Below, in pieces: positions 11,437 through 20,630 of a stretch of DNA of 64,000 nt (position 1 is the first letter of the stretch; each line of letters starts with the position of its first letter). The notes below the pieces were generated by a model, which did no database searches, was not told the origin of the DNA, and saw only the letters and a program-made list of their open reading frames with translations. Origin of the DNA: Tenodera sinensis (Eukaryota; Arthropoda; Insecta; Mantodea; Mantidae); NCBI GenBank assembly GCA_030765045.1, contig CM060965.1:65036787-65100786 (forward strand), written 5' to 3'. Position numbers and translations under genes: made by a program.

Positions 11437-13395
11437 CTCGACAATCCGTGTAACCCGACAGCCTCTTTTATTTTATTAAAACAATTAGTGTTAAACTTGA
11501 CTAATAATTTCTATTATCTACTATACGGTATGAATAGAAGGTATATGTAGGTAAATCTACCGCAACCTCCCTCACAGTAACAAAAGGGATGACCACGTGT
11601 TGACCTTAGGAACATAAGAAAGTGCCAGGTCATTGTCCCGAAATCAAAAGGTTGCCTGTAATAATGTGGGTACACAGCAAAAACACTTGTTAGGAAGGTT
11701 TGAAGGTTTATTGCTTTATCCGGTACAAAGGTATTTTAGACGTGACAATTGCCCAGTGGTTTATAATAGAGTTCACTCTTGAATGTGTAAGACCGTAGAG
11801 GTGTCAGGTTATCTTTCTTTCGGACTTCCGCGGACCTTGCGTGATTAAATACAGTACAATCTCACATTATCATCGTCTTCTTTATTTCAAGGAAGTAAAC
11901 AGAGACATTACCTACATCATCAGTTTGCATGATGTCACTCGTGCACGTTCATTCGCCACGTGTAAAAAATACCTGTGTACTGTATGCCCAAGACAAGAAG
12001 CCTAGAGGGGAATGAAGGGCAGAGGCGCTTGTACTGTGTATCTACTCCGGTAGCACATCTGTTTACTAGGAAATGAGTGCATATTTCTAGCTATGAGTGA
12101 CTTATGTGACAACATTTGTATTTTAAACGAGCCTAGCATCCTTGTCATACTCGGAAACTAGGCATAAACACCGTGCGGGAAGCACAAAATGATTACGCTA
12201 CGTATTCCTATGACTTGCCTTCTTGTCCTGGGCACACTGTACGTGGAAAGCTAAGCTTTCAGTCACATATTTCTGGTTACAATGCAGCTGCCACGATTTC
12301 AGGCTTACTGTTAGTGTTGTAGTAAGTTGTGTTTGTGCCAGTGAAAATATCGAACAAGAAGAAAAGACAAGTTAACATGACAAGGAAATTAAATTGTATG
12401 TGTTAAAGAGACCGGACAAAGAAGAACATATTAATACGTAATATAACGGGTGACTCAAAAGACTGTGAACCGGCTGCGCTGTGTTTTCTCTGTACGGGTC
12501 CTTTGTGCTCGTCGACTGCCGCTGTCATAGAACAGCGCGGATAAAACCATACAGCATTTTTAAAACTACTTTTAAAGGCTTTATTTGACAATATAGTTAT
12601 AGCAGATTCTGAAACTCGCTGCCGTCGTTGTCCATGCATTTTTGACACCTTTTAGAAAATTATCCATCGCTCGCCGTAGTTCACGATGAGAAATGCTAGC
12701 AATTTTCTAACGGATATTTTGTTTTAATTCTTCCAAGGAGTGTGTTTGCCTTGCACACTTTATGCTTTAGAAATCGCAGGGGGGTTATATCGGGGGACCG
12801 CGGGGACCACAAATTTCTCCTGATAATTCTGCCCTGAAACACTTTCAGTTGTTCTCATCCAAAGATCGGCTATATGAACTGTTGCCGAGGATAGTTGAAA
12901 AAGGGCTATATCACACTCGCAGTCGGCTAATTCTCTAAAAAAGGGTGCAAAATTGTATTCACGTATGTACGGCGAAAACTGTTGACTCGAACAAAAATCA
13001 TAATTAATACACGCTGTGCAGTAGAAAAATGCCGAGCCATAATATACTTCGTGACCAAGTACAGGACTAAATAATAAACCACACTGGTAATGCAGCCGCA
13101 CGATATCGCGTCAACTCAATACTGATTGTGAGAAGAGCAGAAAAACAAGGGTGTATATCAGCAGCTATTATCGTATTTTCGCGTTCGCTGTGGAAAAACA
13201 CCGTGTAGCGGTTCACATGTATTTGAATCTCTCTGTATTTTAGAATATGTTATACCTTTGTTTCCTGTATTTATGCAATCTGCAGTGTTATGTTATGAAT
13301 TGTGAATAACAGACCCCTTATTCCGTAAAACTCGACATTTCGGTTACTCTACACCCTCTCAGTCCACATTAAGTCGAGTTACCGGGATTCCATTG
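11437..13395. mobile_element. Pogo/Tigger-like repeat pair bounding a decayed element
   Basis: The left end (from about 11437) reads GGAGAATCCCAATAACTCGA and the right end, read inward on the minus strand from 13395, reads CAATGGAATCCCGGTAACTC. 'GGAATCCCGATAACTCGA'-type ends are characteristic of pogo/Tigger-type elements. No pogo transposase is visible between them; instead an IS630-type copy (12448-13243) lies inside. The boundaries are approximate and a TA duplication is not obvious. Confidence 0.45.
12448..13243 (-). mobile_element. Decayed IS630/Tc1-type transposon, copy 2
   Basis: Second copy of the 9068-10097 repeat. The two align from GACTGTGAACCGGCTGCGCT at one end to GTGTAGCGGTTCACATGTAT at the other. 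The coding part is more degraded: only LIREL-like and HIADLWMRTTES-type fragments are readable on the minus strand, and about 230 bp of the region between the catalytic motifs are missing relative to copy 1. Confidence 0.7.
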
Positions 13396-13404
13396 CATAA
13401 ATAT

Positions 13405-13613
13405 TGTGACATGGCTTCTCCATGTCATTAAGACTCTGATTTTCAAGGAGGTTGCCATAGAGACAGTTTGAGTTGTTGAAGATTAAGAGACAGAAACGAG
13501 TATGGTGTGAGAGTTTGGAAAGATTAAGAGACAGAAACGAGTAGTGTGGCTGTACTTGAAGCTTGAGAAAATGAAAAAGATTTGCTAAATTTGTTACATT
13601 TAAATTTGTTACA
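13405..13613 (+). repeat. 5' LTR of the collagen-bearing retroelement
   Basis: 209-bp LTR starting TGTGACATGG and ending TTGTTACA, so the termini are TGT...ACA. The matching LTR is at 15823-16017. It contains two copies of AGATTAAGAGACAGAAACGA. Compared with the 3' LTR it has a 2-bp indel, scattered changes near the 3' end, and a 15-bp terminal duplication (CATTTAAATTTGTTA, about 13599-13613). The 4-bp ATAT at 13401-13404 matches 16018-16021 and is read as the target-site duplication. Confidence 0.85.
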
Positions 13614-13615
13614 TT

Positions 13616-13639
13616 TGGTGTCAGGAAGTGGGATTCGTC
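13616..13639 (+). promoter_or_regulatory. Primer binding site, tRNA-Leu type
   Basis: TGGTGTCAGGAAGTGGGATT begins two bases after the LTR. It matches the complement of a eukaryotic tRNA-Leu 3' end (TGGTGTCAGGAGTGGGATTC from memory) apart from one inserted A. This supports LTR-retroelement identity rather than a host gene with chance repeats. Confidence 0.75.
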
Positions 13640-13694
13640 GAGTTGCTTCTAGTTTCATTACATCGTCGTTAGAAGTTGCAACGTTAGAACCAGG

Positions 13695-15827
13695 ATGGAG
13701 GGAGATTCGGAAACCAGGATGATGGCAATGATGAAAGAATTATTTGCCAAAATGGAAACGAGAAACGACAACCTCGCTGCCGAGCTGAAAGAGATGAAGA
13801 CGGAGCTATCGGCGAAAATTGACGGGCAACTGGCTGGCGTGACGGAAGGCGTGGAAGAACTCGGCGAAAAGGTGGAAGACCTCTGCCAGCACGTGGACGT
13901 CGTGGAGGACGACGGGGAACGTCTTGGCGCCCTGGTAGTAAGAGTTGACGAGAGCGTCAAAGTACTGGATGCCAGGGGCAGACGGAATAGCGCGGAGCCG
14001 GGGAGGGAGCACCTAGTGGCCGAGGCGACAGTTGCGCCCGTTTCGGATGATATGAGGGAAAACGTGGAACAACTCGGCGAACGGAATGGCGTGACGGAAG
14101 ACGTGGAACAACTCGGCGAACGGATTGGCGTGACGGAAGACGTAGAACAACTCGGCGAACGGATTGGCGTGACGGAAGACGTGGAACAACTCGGCGAAAA
14201 GGTGGAAGACCTCTGCCAGCACGTGGACGTCGTGGAGGACGACGGGGAACGTCTTGGCGCCCTGGTAGTAAGAGTTGACGAGAGCGTCAAAGTACTGGAT
14301 GCCAGGGGCAGACGGAATAGCGCGGAGCCGGGGAGGGAGCACCTAGTGGCCGAGGCGACAGTTGCGCCCGTTTCGGACGATCAGCAGGGAAGCGCACAAG
14401 CAAACGAGCAACACGCGAGAACCGACTTGGCGTGTGACATGGGGGGACCGTCGGGGCCATCCAATCACCTGACGCATAGTGCCGTGAACGGAAGAATGGT
14501 GGACATCATCGTGGACGGCAGGATACAGGAGAGGCCGTGCCGAGCACGAGTGAACACGAGTGCAGCGGTGGACGCGACTCGCGCGGATGTGGTGGGGTTT
14601 GTTGCCGGACCCATCGGAAGCAAGGTGGCTGCGAAGGTGCGCCAGAGAGGTCGGCGGACATGGTACCCAGTGAGCCGTTTCAAAGTGCGCAGGATGGCCC
14701 GTCAACACACCAGGAAGAAGGGCAACTGGACGAGGGACCGTCAAGACCGGCGGTACTGTTGCAGAATTTCGAAGCAGGATGGCATACATCGTCCTACCTG
14801 GACCAAGGGACACTATCCAACAGCGATACCTAGGATCGTGCCCCCTGGAGAGCGAGGTCCTACTGGCCCTCAAGGTTTACAAGGATTCCCTGGCCCTCAG
14901 GGTCTGGTAGGCTTGCCTGGAATGAAGGGTGAACGTGGATTCCCAGGAATGAAAGGTGAACAGGGCAATCCAGGACCTCCAGGACAAGCTGGTGCACCAG
15001 GACCTGAAGGACCTAAGGGTGACTCAGGCTCTCAAGGACAACATGGAGCTCCAGGACAACCTGGTCCACAGGGCCCTCCAGGAGACAGAGGACTTCCAGG
15101 ATTACCCGGCCCAACAGGACCTGCTGGCCTCAGAGGTCAGAGAGGTGCACAAGGTGAGACAGGTCCACCAGGGAAGCCAGGCAGTGAAGGACCTCCAGGA
15201 CCACAAGGTATTGCAGGACCTCTAGGACCACCGGGACCAATTGGAGAACAGGGACCAGAGGGAGCACCAGGTAAAGCAGGAACACCTGGTATTGCAGGAA
15301 GACCGGGAGATAAGGGACCTGTAGGACCTTCAGGACCTCCGGGAACTCCAGGGGCACCAGGTCTTCCAGGGCCACCTGGTCCAAATGGACCTCCAGGACC
15401 AGCAGGAGAACGGGGTCTTCGAGGAGAAACTGGACCACAGGGTGTAGAAGGGCCACAGGGAGCTAGAGGAAAGCCAGGACCTCCAGGGCCAGAGGGAGGT
15501 AAGGGTGATAGAGGAGAAGAAGGTCCAAAGGGTGCAAAAGGACACCGTGGTCTCATTGGTCTACAAGGGTTACCTGGACCTCAGGGACCTCCAGGAGACA
15601 AAGGCATGACTGGACCTCCAGGATTGTCGGGAAAAGATGGTGAACCTGGAACTAAAGGTATGCCTGGAAGAGATGGAAACCCAGGACCTCAAGGTATACC
15701 AGGACCACCAGGCCCTCGTGGACCACCAGGAGAAGAGGTTCGATGGGTTAATCCACCGGGGCGCAAGGGAGATGCCGCAGTGATAGTGCTGGTCGGGACG
15801 ACCAGCTCTGAGGAGGGAGCAGTGTGA
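13695..15827 (+). CDS. Retroelement fusion ORF: coiled coil, protease relic, collagen triple helix
   Basis: One open frame of 710 codons occupies nearly all the space between two LTRs. The start is an ATG with A at -3 and G at +4; the stop TGA lies inside the 3' LTR. Residues 1-140 are charged and heptad-like. A 330-bp-offset duplication repeats the block from ELGEKVEDLCQHVD to ATVAPVSD, with 13-residue VEQLGER-(I/N)-GVTED units between the copies. Residues about 270-300 resemble a retroelement aspartic protease start, but the catalytic Asp-Thr-Gly is Asn-Thr-Ser (N287-S289). A basic, Arg/Lys-rich linker follows. Residues 383-679 are 99 perfect Gly-X-Y triplets with fibrillar-collagen-like sequence such as GAKGHRGLIGLQGLPG. 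The last ~30 residues are non-collagen and end EEGAV. No reverse transcriptase, RNase H or integrase is present. I infer capture of a spliced collagen cDNA by a non-autonomous LTR element. No signal peptide or collagen C-propeptide is visible, so secretion as normal collagen is unlikely. Confidence 0.85.
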   Translation: MEGDSETRMMAMMKELFAKMETRNDNLAAELKEMKTELSAKIDGQLAGVTEGVEELGEKVEDLCQHVDVVEDDGERLGALVVRVDESVKVLDARGRRNSAEPGREHLVAEATVAPVSDDMRENVEQLGERNGVTEDVEQLGERIGVTEDVEQLGERIGVTEDVEQLGEKVEDLCQHVDVVEDDGERLGALVVRVDESVKVLDARGRRNSAEPGREHLVAEATVAPVSDDQQGSAQANEQHARTDLACDMGGPSGPSNHLTHSAVNGRMVDIIVDGRIQERPCRARVNTSAAVDATRADVVGFVAGPIGSKVAAKVRQRGRRTWYPVSRFKVRRMARQHTRKKGNWTRDRQDRRYCCRISKQDGIHRPTWTKGHYPTAIPRIVPPGERGPTGPQGLQGFPGPQGLVGLPGMKGERGFPGMKGEQGNPGPPGQAGAPGPEGPKGDSGSQGQHGAPGQPGPQGPPGDRGLPGLPGPTGPAGLRGQRGAQGETGPPGKPGSEGPPGPQGIAGPLGPPGPIGEQGPEGAPGKAGTPGIAGRPGDKGPVGPSGPPGTPGAPGLPGPPGPNGPPGPAGERGLRGETGPQGVEGPQGARGKPGPPGPEGGKGDRGEEGPKGAKGHRGLIGLQGLPGPQGPPGDKGMTGPPGLSGKDGEPGTKGMPGRDGNPGPQGIPGPPGPRGPPGEEVRWVNPPGRKGDAAVIVLVGTTSSEEGAV
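13860..14376 (+). repeat. Internal duplication in the fusion ORF
   Basis: The segment 13860-14046 recurs at 14190-14376 (offset 330 bp) with essentially no differences. Between them lie three near-identical 39-bp units (about 14062-14190) starting GTGGAACAACTCGGCGAAC. All units are multiples of three, so the frame is kept. Confidence 0.9.
15804..15822 (+). promoter_or_regulatory. Polypurine tract of the collagen-bearing element
   Basis: GAGGAGGGAGCAG immediately precedes the 3' LTR, at the position expected for the plus-strand primer. It lies inside the last codons of the fusion ORF. Confidence 0.65.
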
Positions 15828-16017
15828 CATGGCTTCTCCATGTCATTAAGACTCTTTGATTTTCAAGGAGGTTGCCATAGAGACAGTTTGAGTTGTTGAA
15901 GATTAAGAGACAGAAACGAGTATGGTGTGAGAGTTTGGAAAGATTAAGAGACAGAAACGAGTAGTGTGGCTGTACTTGAAGCTTGAGAAAATAAAATGAG
16001 TTGTTAAATTTGTTACA
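15823..16017 (+). repeat. 3' LTR of the collagen-bearing retroelement
   Basis: 195 bp, TGTGACATGG...TTGTTACA, nearly identical to 13405-13613 over the first ~165 bp. It is followed by ATAT, the target duplication shared with 13401-13404. The ORF stop codon is its third to fifth base. Confidence 0.85.
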
Positions 16018-16227
16018 ATATGATTTTTTTTTTTAATTCAGATTGTGTGCAGCAGGGAAAAATATGCAAAAAGCAGATCCTAGAAACATGTACAATAAAT
16101 GCTCGTTAGCTATACTTCAAAAATCTGATGTGCTGCTGCACTCACATGACTTTCTCTACTCTTGTACTAACCATTCTTACAAACTCTTATTCCTATGTTC
16201 TTGTTCCTTCTTCGTGTTACTTGAGAT

Positions 16228-16440
16228 AAACAGTCGGTCTGGGTGGCTCAGTTGGTTAGGCGCTGGCCTACCGGTCCCGAGGTCGGGACCGATGGTTTTT
16301 AAGTGTGCTTAAAAACGACAGCTCCATGTCATTAGATTTACTGGCATGTAAAAGAACTCCTGAGGGACAAAGTTCCGGCACACCGGCGACGCTGATGTGA
16401 TCCTAGCCATTGACAGCGTTGTTAAACAACAAAATAATGC
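16228..16440 (+). repeat. SINE-like repeat S3 (tRNA-derived)
   Basis: Starts with a tRNA-like head: GGTGGCTCAGTTGGTTAGGC (A box) and GAGGTCGGGACC in the B-box position. The body runs through TTAAGTGTGCTTAAAAACGA and CATGTAAAAGAACTCCTG to TTGTTAAACAACAAAATAAT. Too diverged from a functional tRNA to be one: the B box is degenerate and no cloverleaf 3' half follows. Confidence 0.6.
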
Positions 16441-17377
16441 TTAATTTTTGAGATAAACATTTACAAAAATTATCCTATTGCTTGTTTCCTTGTAGGTGCA
16501 AGGGGAATGAACATTAGAATACAGTAGGCTTTGAGCGATAGTCTAATCTTTTAAAGCTTTGAGATCCCGATCTCCTTGCAACAGTGAAGTTGCATTTCAC
16601 GAAAGTTTTAAGTTTTCCGATACTGACACAAATAACAAGGAATGTCTCCGAAATTGTTCACTCTAATAAGTTTATTTAGACACAAATTGTGTGTTTTAGC
16701 CAGATTTACACCGCGCAGTTGGAACTTTTTGTTCCCGCTTCCCTAGTGTCTTGCTTATTAGTACTGAAAAAACGTCATTTGTTACATTTCTAAAGCAAAC
16801 TTTGGCACACATAATATATTGAAGTAGCTCTCAAGAATACCAACAGCAATTAAAAATATTGTAACATACCTTAATGTCAGATATAACAAATGTTCTTAAT
16901 CAGCTGGACTCAGTTATGTCAGAACCAAAATTTACCGTATGCATTTTCATTATTTCTTTTAAAGCCGTTGCCTTTTTTCCCCTCATTTCCGGCAAGCAAG
17001 ATTTTTATAACACCACGAGGTGTGCTTTTAGGATTTCCACGAAACCGCTTGGGATTCAATCCCACGTTCTTCGAGCTGCTCATTGTAGTGATTTAATATG
17101 TGCAATCAATTACTGACTATTAAACTATTATTTTAATTTTAATGTAAAGAACAATTTTTATTTAGCTCAAATTAATACGGTTATCTGCAACAAATATTAT
17201 ACATTTTGACAATAAAATAATTAATTAATATTATCTGATTGCAAACTTCCAACGTGCGGCCTCCCCTTGGAAAAAAGTCTGCCGACGCTCAAGTGTATAA
17301 ACAATTGATTTCCCCTGGTCCCTAAACCTTTTTACGTCTTTTAGATATTTATGTCGCCATATGATGGTATCGTCTCT
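16441..17377. other. Intron 2 segment without recognised features
   Basis: AT-rich. An overlapping pair of short open frames (16874-17116) carries no recognised motif. Confidence 0.4.
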
Positions 17378-17516
17378 TCTATTAATATGCACTTGTTACT
17401 CCTTCTTTCATATTCGAACCCCGTATTCATGACTAAGAGTGGCCCTAGAGAAATTTGGTAGGGTCTCATCACTGTTGAATCGTGACAAAATTATATTCAG
17501 CGTGGGTGGAATATTT
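17378..17516 (+). repeat. 139-bp direct repeat, left copy
   Basis: Identical over 139 bp to 25657-25795. The two copies sit immediately outside the LTRs of family A copy 1. It starts TCTATTAATATGCACTTG and ends GTGGGTGGAATATTT. It is not part of the LTR, because the internal edge of the 3' LTR is preceded by the polypurine tract instead. Confidence 0.95.
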
Positions 17517-18299
17517 TGATACCGAAATTTAGATTTCCGATCGAATGGGCTTTTGAAAAAGACACGTTTTAATTTAATTGCCGGATGTGAGATTTGCGAT
17601 AAGTGTTAAGTAATAATATACATAGATAATAGAGTAGCAAGTGTTGTAAGGTGAGCAAGATATGAGTAAATGATAGTCGTTAAATTTGTAGAATAAACGC
17701 ATTATTGGTTTGAAATTAACGAGTCATGACGTCATACCACATAGTTTAAATACACGTTCGAAAGTTAGTTCTACAAACCTTAAAAGTCGCGTGAGATATC
17801 TAATAAAATATAAAGTAAACATCGTTTAATCCTAAAAAAAGTAATTATATATTTGAAATTCATAAAAGAACATGTTATAATAGAAAGGGACATTTCTAAA
17901 TTGCGGGAAAAGGAAATAGCATTTTGGATACGAGGCTTTCTTGGATGACGTCATGACATTCAAATGGAGCGAACGGTTTTCTTAGCGTGGGTAAGAGAGA
18001 AGCGTCGAGTCAGTACTCAACCAGAGACCAGTACGGGAGATCGCGCTGAGCGGATGTGAGGGCGATGCCTCTACAGATACAAATATTTTCGGCATCACTC
18101 CTGAAAATATTTAAATAGGAAATAAAGGATATGAAAAGTTGTTCTTGGGTTGTCCATTACACTTACGCAAACCCGAGATAAAGAGATTTCTTGCAGAACT
18201 AGCCGGAGCGAGCCACATCAAAGGGCAACACATCATCAACGACTTCAGCTTCAAATGGCGATCAAATAACAAGGACATCACAACGATAATACAGCTTCA
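17517..18299 (+). repeat. 5' LTR, Ty3/Gypsy family A copy 1
   Basis: 783 bp, TGATACCG...AGCTTCA. The only difference I see from the 3' LTR (24872-25655) is one A in a homopolymer (seven A versus eight near 17835 and 25195), which implies a very recent insertion. Each LTR carries two perfect CRE palindromes TGACGTCA (17727-17734 and 17946-17953). Confidence 0.92.
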
Positions 18300-18302
18300 A
18301 AT

Positions 18303-18321
18303 TGGCTTCCCAACGTGTGGC
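18303..18321 (+). promoter_or_regulatory. Primer binding site, tRNA-Lys type (imperfect)
   Basis: TGGCTTCCCAACGTGTGGC lies three bases after the LTR. It resembles the tRNA-Lys1,2-type site TGGCGCCCAACGTGGGGC with three mismatches when aligned base for base. The family B element has a related sequence in the same place (40340-40356). Confidence 0.55.
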
Positions 18322-18503
18322 GCCGAAAGAATGGACCAAAACCCCAAGACGACCAGATCAGCATCGAACCAGCAGACAAGAAGGTGCCCAGCGTGTCAAC
18401 ATCTGTGAAACGTGTAGTGAACAAGTTTAAGTGCAGTTAAAGTGAAATAGTGAAAATATTGAAAATTTTGGTGAGTAGAAAAACACATGTAAATAGCTTA
18501 GAA

Positions 18504-20630
18504 ATGGAAGACAGTGACACTGAATTTTTAGGTTTCGATAGTCCGGAAATTCAGAAAAGTGTAAGTAGGATGGAAGAATTTAATCGGAATGTAATTGGTA
18601 GCAGAATATGCCAAGAAGTAGATCAGAACGTTAGAGAAACACCTAGAGGTAGCTCAGAAATGTTTAGTAGTAATTCAGAAAGGCCAGCATTTATGTCAGA
18701 AATAGAGAATATGTTTCAAACGATAATGAAAAAGATGAGTACAGATTTAAGTCAAAAGATAGATGAAAATAGTAAAGAATTAAGAACAGTGAAAAAGATG
18801 AGTACAGAGTTAAGTCAAAAGATGAATACAGAGTTAAGTAAAAAGATAGATGAAAATGGTAAAGAATTAAGAACAGAGTTAAGTCAAAAGATAGATGAAA
18901 ATAGTAAAGAATTAAGAACAGAGTTAAGCCAAAAGATGAGTAAGATAGACGAAACTAGTATAGAGTTAGGACAGAAATTAGAAAAGGGACAACAGGAATT
19001 GGGAATGCAATTGGAGAATCAGAGGAGAGTTTTCGAAACCTTTAGGGAAGAAGTTAGGGAGGAAATTAATAAAGTCAGTAGTGAAGTAAAAGAAAATAGA
19101 GAACAGGTTAAGGGAGAATTAGAGACAATAAGGCAAGAAGTAAAGAATTCTGAAAAGAAATTAGGTCAACAAGTTAGTGAAAAATTAGATAAAGAAAGGG
19201 AAAGAGTAACATATAGTTTAGACAAACAAAGGGAAGAGGTAGTACAAAGGTTAGATAAAGACAGGGAAGAAATTAGAGAAGAGCTACAGGGGTGTAAAGT
19301 TAGAATGGAAAGATCTGATGTAGAAAGTGAAAGGCAGGCTAGAAATTTGGAGGATGTTACAGACCAAATAAAAGGGGTAGTAACAGAAATTACTCAGGTA
19401 AAAGAGGCCTTAGAAAATTTGAAATTAAATGAAAATGCATGTAATCACAACAATCTTAGTAATGAAGTTGCAAGAAACGAGGCAATACCAAATGTATCAG
19501 CTGACATTTCGATGCAAAATAGAGGTAACAGTAATTCCCATTCTGATCTCAGAAATAGTGCAGGGACAGGTGACAATTCAAATTTACATTGGCCTAACCA
19601 TGTCTTAAATGAAATGACACCTCCAGTTTTTGAAAATGAAGATTCAGATGATCCTAAAGCCTTTTTAGAAGGGTTACAAGAGTACTTCACGGTGAAACGT
19701 ATACCAGAGGAGTACAAGATGGTGATAGTAAGAAAATGTCTAAAGGGTAATGCTGCCAATTGGCTAGGCCTTTCTATGGGTAACAATAATGACTACAGGA
19801 CCTTTAGGAACATCTTTTTAACCAGATATTGGGGAGCTAGTAGGCAGGCTAATATTAGAGTTGAATTAAGCAATGGAAAATTTAATCCTAGATCGGAGGA
19901 ATCGATGGTCAACTATTTTATGAGAATAGCGAGAAAATCGAAGATGTTGGATCCTCCCTTGGATGAAAAAGATCTAATAAATATAGTTACTCCACATTTT
20001 CCGGAAACGCTTCAACATTACCTAATCATAGCCCGACCCGATAGCATTGCAGCTATGATCGAATTATTATCAGCCTTAGAAGTCAATAAGCCAAAACACG
20101 CATTTGGAAATAAATATGAAGAAAAAGAAACTGTCAATTCTTTCGGGCAAGGGGCACAGTATTATCAGAATAGAAGTGAGGTTAGGGAAAGATATAAAGG
20201 ACCAGTACCAAGGATGGAATCATTCCGGTGGGAAAATCAAGGTAGATATAACCAGGAAGGGCGTCACCAAAATAGAAATGGTAATCAAAGGGGAAGAAAT
20301 ATAAGGGTAAATTATATGAATACAAATAGATTTGATCGAGGTAGACGGGGACGTTATTTTGGACATAGTAGAAATTCAAATGATGGGTATTGGACAAACG
20401 GAGATAATGAGTTTAGACCGAGGTCACCAAGACAGGAAGAAAGGTATTCTAATGGACGAAATTCCCCTGAAAATGCGGAAATGGTCGAGGCCATTAACAC
20501 GGTCAAAAACATGGTAGGAAGTAACCCCGATTTAATGCAGGAAAACAGAAGTAACAATTTGGGAAATAGTACAGGAGCCATACCTAAAAATCAGGGAAAC
20601 GCCAGACCCGGTCAAACGCGCCTTCAGTGA
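18504..20630 (+). CDS. gag: Gag, Ty3/Gypsy family A copy 1
   Basis: 708 residues from the ATG at 18504 (the frame is open a little further upstream but without ATG). Residues about 60-330 are a long charged coiled coil that includes repeated SQKIDENSKELRTEL units (18741-18950). Residues about 385-545 form the retrotransposon capsid domain, with DDPKAFLEGLQEYFTVKRIP, RNIFLTRYWG and SMVNYFMRIARKSKML as landmarks. The C-terminal part is Arg/Gly/Asn-rich (RNGNQRGRNIRVN, RFDRGRRGRYF) and has no CCHC zinc knuckle, so RNA binding is probably through Arg/Gly-rich boxes. It forms the particle shell of the retrotransposon. The stop TGA at 20628 overlaps the start of the pol frame, which lies -1 relative to gag. 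Confidence 0.9.
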   Translation: MEDSDTEFLGFDSPEIQKSVSRMEEFNRNVIGSRICQEVDQNVRETPRGSSEMFSSNSERPAFMSEIENMFQTIMKKMSTDLSQKIDENSKELRTVKKMSTELSQKMNTELSKKIDENGKELRTELSQKIDENSKELRTELSQKMSKIDETSIELGQKLEKGQQELGMQLENQRRVFETFREEVREEINKVSSEVKENREQVKGELETIRQEVKNSEKKLGQQVSEKLDKERERVTYSLDKQREEVVQRLDKDREEIREELQGCKVRMERSDVESERQARNLEDVTDQIKGVVTEITQVKEALENLKLNENACNHNNLSNEVARNEAIPNVSADISMQNRGNSNSHSDLRNSAGTGDNSNLHWPNHVLNEMTPPVFENEDSDDPKAFLEGLQEYFTVKRIPEEYKMVIVRKCLKGNAANWLGLSMGNNNDYRTFRNIFLTRYWGASRQANIRVELSNGKFNPRSEESMVNYFMRIARKSKMLDPPLDEKDLINIVTPHFPETLQHYLIIARPDSIAAMIELLSALEVNKPKHAFGNKYEEKETVNSFGQGAQYYQNRSEVRERYKGPVPRMESFRWENQGRYNQEGRHQNRNGNQRGRNIRVNYMNTNRFDRGRRGRYFGHSRNSNDGYWTNGDNEFRPRSPRQEERYSNGRNSPENAEMVEAINTVKNMVGSNPDLMQENRSNNLGNSTGAIPKNQGNARPGQTRLQ

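Noticed and set aside
13658..14873. Minus-strand frames opposite the coiled-coil repeats
   Set aside because: Mirror the same tandem duplications; the plus frame has the start codon, LTR context and collagen.
15130..15830. Minus-strand Pro/Leu-rich frames opposite the collagen region
   Set aside because: By-products of the Gly-X-Y codon pattern.
13405..16017. Interpretation as an ordinary host collagen gene
   Set aside because: LTRs with target duplication, primer site, purine tract, no introns, no signal peptide and no C-propeptide argue for a retroelement.
16228..16300. Functional tRNA gene in S3
   Set aside because: Degenerate B box and no 3' half; continues into a SINE body.
18139..18408. 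Short frame across LTR/primer site (repeated at 25495-25740)
   Set aside because: No ATG at its start, spans the LTR boundary and is not preserved in copy 2.
20580..20630. A canonical -1 slippery heptamer at the gag-pol overlap
   Set aside because: CCTAAAAATC is suggestive, but the heptamer does not satisfy X-XXY-YYZ pairing in the gag frame, and the pol frame has a TAA overlapping it.
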